This document shows, piece by piece, positions 22,602-27,183 of a stretch of DNA of 27,183 bases. The translations under genes were made by a program, and so were the position numbers. Each line of letters opens with the position of its first letter. The stretch's first letter is position 1. Origin of the DNA: CAYHXN01 sp964360605 (GTDB taxonomy: Bacteria; Patescibacteriota; Minisyncoccia; UBA6257; WO2-44-18); NCBI GenBank assembly GCA_964360605.1, contig CAYHXN010000006.1, forward strand, positions 1 through 27,183, in the 5' to 3' direction. Below the pieces are notes generated by a model, which worked only from the letters and a program-made list of their open reading frames with translations, had not been told where the DNA came from and did not search any database.

Positions 22602-22629
22602 AAAAAATCCCCAACTGGGCAAGTTGGGG
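22602..22629 (-). terminator. Rho-independent terminator
   Basis: On the minus strand CCCCAACT (22629-22622) and its complement AGTTGGGG (22616-22609) form a perfect 8-bp stem with a 5-nt loop, followed by ATTTTTTC. On the plus strand there is no T run, so it ends minus-strand RNA coming from the 22630-22777 stretch. Confidence 0.85.
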
Positions 22630-22777
22630 AAAATATTGTGAGATGAGCAGTTAAGCTTTGTATTGTCAGGGAATCTTGTTTCCCGCTTTTGAAGTTTTGG
22701 CGGATGCTTTATGTTCCTAATCAATATAGAGCTTAGCTCTGTTAAAGAGATGGTATCAATGATCTAAGAATAATAAT
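22602..22777 (-). ncRNA. Possible small RNA between two minus-strand terminators
   Basis: Between the lipoprotein terminator and the terminator at 22602-22629 there are about 150 nt with no ATG on the minus strand. On that strand I see hairpins GGGAA/TTCCC (about 22673-22658) and CCGC/GCGG (22703-22683), plus a perfect 13-bp palindrome AGAGCTTAGCTCT (22728-22740). A second terminator without an ORF suggests a separate transcript. No known RNA family is recognised and no strong promoter is seen. Confidence 0.3.
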
Positions 22778-22806
22778 AAAAAACCCTCGCTTGAAAGCAA
22801 GCGAGG
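22778..22806 (-). terminator. Rho-independent terminator of the small lipoprotein gene
   Basis: A 9-bp perfect stem (CCTCGCTTG at 22785-22793 with CAAGCGAGG at 22798-22806), loop of 4 nt, and on the minus strand TTTTTT (22783-22778). It lies 22 nt past the lipoprotein stop. Confidence 0.88.
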
Positions 22807-22827
22807 ATCTGTGGATAACCCTAGGCA

Positions 22828-23043
22828 CTATTTTCCACATCGGCAATGACCGTGGCCGTGTTCCTCGCAGTGGCATTTCTTGCACTTGCACTTTTTATTG
22901 CCACAATCGTTCCGATTATCGTCATCATCGTCTCCGTGGCCATGACCGGAATCATTGGATCGGCCTCCTCCACCACCACCGCTTTGACAGCCGACAAAAG
23001 AAAAGAGGCTGAGCGCAAGAAGTACCGCTAACCAAAGCTTCAT
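22828..23043 (-). CDS. Small Cys/His/Asp-rich lipoprotein, probably metal-binding
   Basis: A 71-aa protein starting at the ATG at 23043. The N-terminus MKLWLAVLLALSLFSF followed by VGC is a lipoprotein signal peptide with a lipobox ending at Cys19. The mature part is unusual: six glycines, then HGHG, five aspartates, and a tail KKCKCKKCHCEEHGHGHCRC. In all the mature part has seven further cysteines besides the lipidated one, plus several histidines. This suggests binding of Zn, Cu, Ni or similar ions at the outer face of the membrane; no known family is recognised. The SD motif AAAGGAG sits 6 nt before the ATG, the best SD in the window, and an own terminator follows, so the gene is likely real despite its size. 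It may be recently acquired. Confidence 0.72.
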   Translation of the reverse strand: MKLWLAVLLALSLFSFVGCQSGGGGGGRSNDSGHGHGDDDDDNRNDCGNKKCKCKKCHCEEHGHGHCRCGK

Positions 23044-23056
23044 AACCAGCTCCTTT
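23044..23056 (-). promoter_or_regulatory. Strong ribosome binding site of the small lipoprotein
   Basis: Minus-strand AAAGGAG then CTGGTT then ATG gives near-consensus SD spacing. Nearly all other genes in the window have no SD, so this site sets the start of the lipoprotein gene and hints at a different expression mode. Confidence 0.75.
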
Positions 23057-23066
23057 GAAGAACCAG

Positions 23067-24005
23067 CTAGATACTATCAATTTTTAGTAAACGAGTCAAT
23101 TCTTTAAGTTTTCGGTCAAAAATTTTCTTATTCTTAGCCTCTAGGTTCAAACGAAGTAAATTTTCCGTGTTGGAGGGCCGGACATTGCACCACCAATTTT
23201 CTCCTTCAATTTTAATTCCGTCCAAATGAGAAATTTTGCCAACTGATTTATTGTAAAACTCTTCCACTCTTTTCATCGCCGCGCTTTTATTGCTTATTTC
23301 AAAATTCAATTCTCCCGAACGGTAGTATTTCGGAAGTTCGCTAACCCATTCACTTAATTTAAGATTCTTATTCCGCATTACGGAAACTTGGTTAATAAAT
23401 TGGATCGCCGCGAAAATTCCCGAATCGCAATAATAAAAATCTTTGAAATAATAGTGACCGGATGATTCCGCGCCAAAAGAAATTTTTTTCTTCCGCATCG
23501 TCTGCTTTATAAAATAATGGCCCACGCGTGAATCAATAATTTTCTTTCTATCCGCGCTAATCAATTCGCGCGCCAAATAACCGGAACGCAAATCTAAAAT
23601 CACCGATCCGGGAAAATTTTTACTAATCAGTGCCGCGATAATATCCGGACTCACTGGCCGCCCTTCGTCATCTACAAAAAACACTCTATCGCCATCCGCG
23701 TCAAAAATCACTCCCAAGTCCGCCTTTTCTTTTAAAACCGCTCGCGAGAGTTGATCCATCGCTCTTTTTTTCCAGGGATCTGGCCCGTGCGCCGGAAACC
23801 GCCCGTCCGGCCGCCAGTTGATGAGTTTTGAGTTGATGGATTGATGAGTCTTTTTGGATTTTGGATTTTGAAATTTGGATTTCCGGAATAATTCTTTCAG
23901 AATTATTCCGGTAGTTCCATTTGAGCAATCAAAAACAACCCGCAAAGATTTTTTTAGATTTAATTTTTTCTTTAAAAAATCGGAGTAAATTTTAGAATAA
24001 TCCAT
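23067..24005 (-). CDS. Phosphomannomutase/phosphoglucomutase, C-terminal piece (domains II-IV)
   Basis: A 312-aa protein from the ATG at 24005. It begins at the usual linker before domain II (MDYSKIYSDFLKKKL) and has VVFDCSNGTTG, the metal loop DADGDR (102-107), AESSGH (179-184) and the phosphate-binding RPSNTE (276-281). Domain I with the catalytic serine is missing here and is found in the gene at 24443-25501. Between them lies a HicB-HicA module. As the break is in the domain I/II linker, the two parts could still associate into a working mutase, or the enzyme may be dead; sequence alone cannot decide. About residues 41-63 (FQNPKSKKTHQSINSKLIN) come from a heptamer array. The ATG is 4 nt after the hicA stop, so translation is probably coupled. 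Confidence 0.85.
   Translation of the reverse strand: MDYSKIYSDFLKKKLNLKKSLRVVFDCSNGTTGIILKELFRKSKFQNPKSKKTHQSINSKLINWRPDGRFPAHGPDPWKKRAMDQLSRAVLKEKADLGVIFDADGDRVFFVDDEGRPVSPDIIAALISKNFPGSVILDLRSGYLARELISADRKKIIDSRVGHYFIKQTMRKKKISFGAESSGHYYFKDFYYCDSGIFAAIQFINQVSVMRNKNLKLSEWVSELPKYYRSGELNFEISNKSAAMKRVEEFYNKSVGKISHLDGIKIEGENWWCNVRPSNTENLLRLNLEAKNKKIFDRKLKELTRLLKIDSI
23817..23882. repeat. Long heptamer array in the PMM C-terminal piece
   Basis: Units TTTTGGA at 23852-23858 and 23859-23865, TTTTGAA at 23866-23872, ATTTGGA at 23873-23879, preceded by a second family (GTTGATG, AGTTTTG, AGTTGAT, GGATTGA, TGAGTCT) over 23817-23851. The two families abut, which suggests successive insertions at one tolerant site. 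Confidence 0.75.
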
Positions 24006-24009
24006 ATTA

Positions 24010-24198
24010 CTAAAACGGTTCGCGAATCGCGAGATCGCGGCAAATCTTTTTAACCAAAAAAATATTGATTTCCCTGTGCCGCGGCACAGTAGAAACCCGT
24101 TTCGTTTCGGAATTAAAAAAGACGCTGTGTTTAGCGCCCTCACGGATAAATTCGCAACCTTCGCGTAAAAGATATCTGGTCAAATCAGTTCGTTTCAT
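24010..24198 (-). CDS. hicA: HicA family mRNA interferase toxin
   Basis: A 62-aa protein, a normal size for HicA. It shows the family pattern: a helix with DLTRYLLREGCEFIREG, the conserved histidine in AKHSVFF (His24), STVPRHREI, and a final helix LVKKICRDLAI. HicA has a dsRBD-like fold and cuts translated mRNA when free of its antitoxin HicB. It lies directly behind hicB (5 nt apart) and 4 nt before the PMM C-terminal piece. All features expected for activity seem intact. Confidence 0.9.
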   Translation of the reverse strand: MKRTDLTRYLLREGCEFIREGAKHSVFFNSETKRVSTVPRHREINIFLVKKICRDLAIREPF

Positions 24199-24203
24199 TG
24201 CGA

Positions 24204-24425
24204 TTATAAAGAAATTTCTAGCGGTTCTCGGGTAATTTTTTGATCAGAAGTTTCGCGCCTATTTATTAAACGATTAGTTTCTATAACTAAACCTAGCGCT
24301 TCCTTAAGGTTTTCTTTTAATTCCTTTTTGGTCTTGGCTTGTGAATTGGCGCCCAAAATCTCCTCAATCCAACCGACGTACCATTTTCCGCTTTTCTTAT
24401 AAACCGCCGTAAACTTTTGCTTCAT
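24204..24425 (-). CDS. hicB: HicB family antitoxin
   Basis: A 73-aa protein, start ATG at 24425. It has the partially degraded RNase H-fold of HicB: FTAVYKKSGKWYVGWIEEI, GANSQAKTKKELKENLKEALGLVIE. The C-terminal DNA-binding part (HTH or RHH) found in longer HicB proteins is absent, so it may act only by binding HicA. The order hicB-hicA is the less common one. The promoter TTGATA, 17 bp, TATATT lies in the end of the upstream gene and predicts a leaderless message. Confidence 0.85.
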   Translation of the reverse strand: MKQKFTAVYKKSGKWYVGWIEEILGANSQAKTKKELKENLKEALGLVIETNRLINRRETSDQKITREPLEISL

Positions 24426-24431
24426 GATAAA

Positions 24432-24460
24432 AATATAACAAACTATTTTACAGCTATCAA
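24432..24460 (-). promoter_or_regulatory. hicBA promoter overlapping the end of the PMM domain I gene
   Basis: On the minus strand TTGATA (24460-24455), 17 bp, TATATT (24437-24432); the start is predicted at about 24425, at the hicB ATG. The -35 lies inside the last codons of the HAD-PMM gene, whose stop is at 24443. Both the fragment and the module therefore appear arranged around each other. Confidence 0.6.
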
Positions 24461-25501
24461 TGCCTGAATTTCTTTCCCGCTCATCGGAACTGCCTTCGGC
24501 CCCACCACTTTCATTCCGTTAAATTCCGGAGGGTTATGGGAAGCAGTAATCATAATTCCGCCAATCGCCTTGAAATGATTTACCAAAAAATAAAGCATCG
24601 GCGTCGTTATCATTCCCACGGCGTGAATCTTGAATCTTGAATCATGAATCGTGAGTATTTTTTTCGTTCTTCTAATTCCTGATTCCTGCCTGCCCGCCGA
24701 AGCTTTAGCGAAGGCGGGGTTCCCAATTCCTTTCAAAATTGCCTTATAAAGTGATTTTGAACTTAACCTCGCATCATGCCCTACTACGATATTTATTCCC
24801 CGAGCTTGTCGAGGGGCTACCTTAAGAAATTTGCACGCCAGCACCCGGGCAATTCTCGCCGCTATTTTTTCGTTTATCTCCTCCGGATACTTCCCGCGGA
24901 TATCGTAAGCCTTAAAGATGCCAATTTTAGTAGAATTTTTATGTAAAATTTTACCGAGAAAATCTTCCCAAGAGCGAACACGTTGATAGGAAGCCTTTGT
25001 AAAACATTTAAACCGATCCATTAAAAATTTTTGCGGTACATTCGTCAGTTTTTCTAAAACACTCGGTTGGTCGTCTAAATAAACATTTACTCCCAGTTCC
25101 GTCGCCTTAATGTTTTTGTCTTCCGCTGTCTCCACAAAAAAAGCGTTGTTTTCGTCGAAATATTTTCCCCATAAACCGTGTCTTTTTAAAAGCTCCCGCG
25201 CCAACTCGGGCTTTTGGCGGCGGGAAATCAAAAAAAACGGAATCCCCATTCTTTGGAGAACAGCCAGACCCTCCGCGGCGCCCGGAACTAACGCCGCCTC
25301 TAAAGCCGTCGGCGGATTATTATATAAAAAGAAACGCATCTTCTCTAAAATAAGCTCCGGCACAACGGTTTCAATCACATCCGATGGCGTTTGATGGGCC
25401 GCCAACGCGAATCCTAATTCCGCCGCGTGCCGGATTTTATTTTCAGTGTTATCCACTATCACGCCGTCCATATCCAAACCTATAACTATTTTTTCTCGCA
25501 T
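24443..25501 (-). CDS. HAD phosphatase-like domain fused to PMM/PGM domain I
   Basis: A 352-aa protein, start ATG at 25501. Residues 1-185 resemble a HAD hydrolase: motif I LDMDGVIVDN (Asp10, Asp12), FFLISRRQKP as the motif II region, and NVYLDDQPSVLEKL as the motif IV acidic pair. Residues about 194-352 are PMM/PGM domain I: IFKAYDIRGKYPEEIN, VVGHDARLSSKSLYKAIL, TTPMLYFLV, and the catalytic serine in ITASHNPPEFNG (Ser321). The protein stops at ALIAVK, in the linker to domain II, where the HicB-HicA module begins. In-frame inserts are APRQARG (229-235), from a palindrome at 24798-24816, and residues about 259-292, from a second palindrome plus heptamer arrays. The fusion places a phosphatase and mutase half on one chain. 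Confidence 0.82.
   Translation of the reverse strand: MREKIVIGLDMDGVIVDNTENKIRHAAELGFALAAHQTPSDVIETVVPELILEKMRFFLYNNPPTALEAALVPGAAEGLAVLQRMGIPFFLISRRQKPELARELLKRHGLWGKYFDENNAFFVETAEDKNIKATELGVNVYLDDQPSVLEKLTNVPQKFLMDRFKCFTKASYQRVRSWEDFLGKILHKNSTKIGIFKAYDIRGKYPEEINEKIAARIARVLACKFLKVAPRQARGINIVVGHDARLSSKSLYKAILKGIGNPAFAKASAGRQESGIRRTKKILTIHDSRFKIHAVGMITTPMLYFLVNHFKAIGGIMITASHNPPEFNGMKVVGPKAVPMSGKEIQALIAVK
24624..24658. repeat. Heptamer array in the PMM domain I
   Basis: Five units on the plus strand: TGAATCT twice, TGAATCA, TGAATCG, TGAGTAT. They encode KILTIHDSRFKIH between the second helix and TTPMLYF. Confidence 0.8.
24674..24719. repeat. Palindromic insert next to heptamer units in PMM domain I
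   Basis: Two ATTCCTG-type heptamers (24674-24687) are followed by a GC-rich element with CCCGCC (24693-24698) and GGCGGG (24713-24718) as outer arms around an A/T-containing centre. Translated in frame this gives PAFAKASAGRQESGI. From memory, the peptide PAFAKASAGRQ recurs in many CPR genomes, so this is a dispersed element. Confidence 0.7.
24798..24816. repeat. Palindromic insert encoding APRQARG
   Basis: CCCCGAGCTTGTCGAGGGG, an imperfect palindrome with CCCC/GGGG arms, is translated in frame as part of APRQARG between KFLKV and INIVVGHDA, just before the conserved GHDARLSS strand. Confidence 0.65.
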
Positions 25502-25575
25502 GAAATTAAGAGTTTCATTCTTTCGCTTTTTATACTTTTATTTTACAATTGATTCAGATTCTTTGAAAGGAAAAA

Positions 25576-26274
25576 ATGCTTCAACCGGAATGGCAAATTG
25601 ATTTTCCAGAATATCTGGAACGGCTTCACCTTACTGAACGGCATTTCCGAAAACGGCTGCGATTGCCAATGATCGGGCAAGTCAAAAAGGTTCTACCGCT
25701 CCGGGAATTAAAAGAAATTCATTCCGTTATCCCCGCTTCCCAAGAATTACTGGGCTACCTTATCGCCAACATTAAAACTCTTTCCGGCGAACTGCCTTTT
25801 GCCAAAGCTAAAATAGAAATGCTGAAACTGGATCCTCAACAACTGCGAATCGGGCAGAAATTCGCCTATCGCGAGAATTACGTTCAACTACTGGAAGAGC
25901 TTTCTGATATCTTCCGCCAAAAATACGCGATTAATTCCGGCGCCGCCAATTTGGGCGCTTTCCTGATTTTCGGAGAAGACGCCGACGGCGTTTCCGCTCT
26001 TGCGTACTATCTCCCGCCAATCGTGGAACAGCACAAAGACGAATTGGTAATTATGGACGGTATCCATCGCAATTATATTACTCTACAAGTTGGAACGACC
26101 ATTACCGCGATTCTAGTTCGCAACATCCAGACGCCATTCCCCTGTTCCGGTCATAATTGGCAGGAAATCAGAGTAATCAGCTTGAATGAAAAACCAGCCG
26201 ATATACGCGATCGCTATTTTGATCTTCATAAAGAACTTTTCCGCGACCTTAAATATCTCGGCATTGACGGCTAA
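25576..26274 (+). CDS. Unrecognised protein with ParB/sulfiredoxin-like motif
   Basis: A 232-aa soluble protein; start ATG at 25576 preceded by AAAGGA at normal SD spacing. I do not recognise a family. The N-terminal third is helical and charged. From about residue 85 there are short alternating strands and helices. The segment ELVIMDGIHRNYITLQVG followed by TITAILVRNI resembles the D-G-x-H-R motif of ParB-like or sulfiredoxin-like nucleotide-binding domains, where the His/Arg contact phosphates. Its stop codon TAA sits in the loop of its own terminator. It lies alone between divergent PMM and ftsK. The function is unknown; possible roles are nucleotide-dependent phosphotransfer or DNA binding. 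Confidence 0.6.
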   Translation: MLQPEWQIDFPEYLERLHLTERHFRKRLRLPMIGQVKKVLPLRELKEIHSVIPASQELLGYLIANIKTLSGELPFAKAKIEMLKLDPQQLRIGQKFAYRENYVQLLEELSDIFRQKYAINSGAANLGAFLIFGEDADGVSALAYYLPPIVEQHKDELVIMDGIHRNYITLQVGTTITAILVRNIQTPFPCSGHNWQEIRVISLNEKPADIRDRYFDLHKELFRDLKYLGIDG

Positions 26275-26290
26275 CCGCCGTCTTTTTTAT
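26266..26290 (+). terminator. Rho-independent terminator embracing a stop codon
   Basis: Stem GACGGC (26266-26271) and GCCGTC (26277-26282), loop TAACC containing the stop codon of the preceding gene, and TTTTTT (26283-26288). The stem's first half also encodes the last amino acids. Confidence 0.88.
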
Positions 26291-26318
26291 TTCCTGCGTA
26301 AGGAGTAAAATAAAAACA

Positions 26319-27183
26319 ATGTCCCGTAAATTTAAAAAGGGTTTTGAGAAAAAGCCCTGGGTGAAACCGGAAACTAAAAACAGCGTTATCGCCATCATTC
26401 TTATCGGCATTGCCGTGATTTTGTTTCTCGCCAGCGCGGAGAAAGCCGGCCCCGCCGGAGATATTATTTACAAAATTTTCAGCGGCGCTTTCGGCATTGG
26501 TTATTATCTTCTCCCAATCAGCGCTCTTTTAATTTCGGTAGCTTTCCTTTTTTCTTCCCATAAAAATCTTTTCGGCGTCACTCTCATCGGTGCCGCTTTA
26601 TTTTTAACAGCTAGCTTAGGATTGATTGATATTTTATTTCCGGAAAAAGCTGGATTGGTTGGTGTTGTTATTGGCTCTACAGAAAGCTTGCTCGGTTACA
26701 CCGGTTCTTTGATATTGTCGGCGACGTTAGTGGTGTCTGGCCTACTCCTTTCTTTAAATGCTTCTATCCGGTTTGGGGAAAGAAAAAAAGAGGATCTCGC
26801 GACCATTAAGAATTCGGGAGACGAAGAGAAGCCGTTAATTATTAAAAGTCCCGAACCGATCCCCGCCCCCGCCGCCACGGAAAATAAAATCGCCAAAAAA
26901 GCGGAGGGTAAAGAAAAGGAACAGGACACTGATGAAGAAGAATTAATTCCTAAACTAAAAATAAAACCGGGGTCTTTCGGAAGTTATACTCCGCCGCCGC
27001 TCTCGCTTTTAAAATCCACGGTTGAAAAGCCCACTCCCGGCGACCTTCGCGCCAACGCCAATATTATTAAACGTACTTTGGAAAGTTTCGGCATTCCGGT
27101 GGAAATGGGCGAAATTAACATCGGTCCGAAAGTAACTCGCTACACCCTCAAACCCGCCGAGGGCATGAAACTTTCCCGCATCA
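26319..27183 (+). CDS. ftsK: DNA translocase FtsK/SpoIIIE, N-terminal part (cut by window edge)
   Basis: The first 288 codons of an open frame from the ATG at 26319, continuing past the window. The N-terminus is basic (SRKFKKGFEKKPW), then about four membrane helices (residues about 23-40, 56-80, 83-103, 115-143), a charged Pro/Glu/Lys-rich linker (about 150-210), and PPPLSLLKSTVEKPTPGD with IGPKVTRYTLKPAEGMKLSRI, the start of the FtsK alpha domain (the quoted end is in two parts: IGPKVTRY and TLKPAEGMKLSRI). The motor and gamma domains lie outside. It moves chromosome ends through the division septum. An AAGGAG motif lies about 13 nt upstream of the ATG, too far for normal use. An own promoter is not clear. 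Confidence 0.9.
   Translation, partial: MSRKFKKGFEKKPWVKPETKNSVIAIILIGIAVILFLASAEKAGPAGDIIYKIFSGAFGIGYYLLPISALLISVAFLFSSHKNLFGVTLIGAALFLTASLGLIDILFPEKAGLVGVVIGSTESLLGYTGSLILSATLVVSGLLLSLNASIRFGERKKEDLATIKNSGDEEKPLIIKSPEPIPAPAATENKIAKKAEGKEKEQDTDEEELIPKLKIKPGSFGSYTPPPLSLLKSTVEKPTPGDLRANANIIKRTLESFGIPVEMGEINIGPKVTRYTLKPAEGMKLSRI

Noticed and set aside
22810..22839. Chromosomal origin of replication
   Set aside because: Only two DnaA-like boxes, no dnaA, dnaN or rpmH gene nearby; kept only as a low-interest observation.
22791..23031. Plus-strand frames over the small lipoprotein gene
   Set aside because: The minus-strand frame has a signal peptide, lipobox, SD and terminator, while the plus-strand frames would cross the terminator hairpin and have no SD or family features.
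24006..24143. An N-terminal extension of the PMM C-terminal piece by 46 residues
   Set aside because: It would run through the hicA gene in a different frame. The ATG at 24005 gives a protein starting exactly at the PMM linker.
1..27183. tRNA or rRNA genes
   Set aside because: I saw no cloverleaf with a T-loop GTTCRA motif and no rRNA-like stretch in the gaps between genes; the gaps are short.

Overview
The window looks like a chromosomal segment of a Candidate Phyla Radiation (Patescibacteria, probably Parcubacteria-like) bacterium. This is inferred from gene content and style, not from a marker gene. The genes are tightly packed and often overlap by a few bases. Most starts have no Shine-Dalgarno (SD) motif, and several promoters sit so close to the ATG that the mRNAs should be leaderless. 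The large secreted protein has an N-terminal coiled coil plus a peptidoglycan-binding domain, a layout I associate with this group. Short degenerate repeats and small GC-rich palindromes are inserted in frame in ordinary enzymes.

Layout. (1) 1-10916, all minus strand: a surface-polysaccharide cluster. It holds a partial GT4 glycosyltransferase, two tandem paralogous methyltransferases, a GT-B/CDP-glycerol-transferase-like protein, a Wzx-type flippase, two GT4 enzymes, a 742-aa fusion of two GT4 enzymes, another GT4 and a membrane-anchored TPR protein. (2) 11027-14836, minus: a 1269-aa secreted S-layer-like protein with a strong terminator behind it and a long structured leader in front. (3) 14837-15240: a gene-free stretch with terminators and a possible small RNA. 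(4) 15241-16776: a DeoR-like winged-helix protein and GalU, divergently transcribed from one short promoter region centred on a perfect 19-bp palindrome. (5) 16804-21391, minus: a membrane protein overlapping the end of clpB, clpB with a perfect CIRCE operator, and a NifS/IscS-type cysteine desulfurase. (6) 21457-22600, plus: a YkuK/DUF458 protein and a DnaQ/RNase-H-fold exonuclease. (7) 22602-25501, minus: a possible small RNA, a tiny Cys/His/Asp-rich lipoprotein, and a phosphomannomutase/phosphoglucomutase split in two by a HicB-HicA toxin-antitoxin module, with its N-terminal piece fused to a HAD phosphatase-like domain. (8) 25576-27183, plus: an unrecognised protein with a ParB-like motif, and the start of ftsK.

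How the genes fit together. GalU (UDP-glucose) and the split PMM/PGM (sugar-1-phosphates) would feed the glycosyltransferases. The flippase would export lipid-linked glycans, and the S-layer-like protein is the probable main surface protein. ClpB is under HrcA/CIRCE heat-shock control.

The most unusual signals are: (a) about a dozen arrays of degenerate 7-bp (once 8-bp) repeats translated inside conserved genes, one of them exactly at the junction of the two fused glycosyltransferases; (b) four GC-rich palindromic inserts translated in frame; (c) the hicBA module sitting in the domain I/II linker of PMM, with a promoter reaching back into the truncated 5' half; and (d) the widespread leaderless architecture, broken by a small lipoprotein that has a strong SD.
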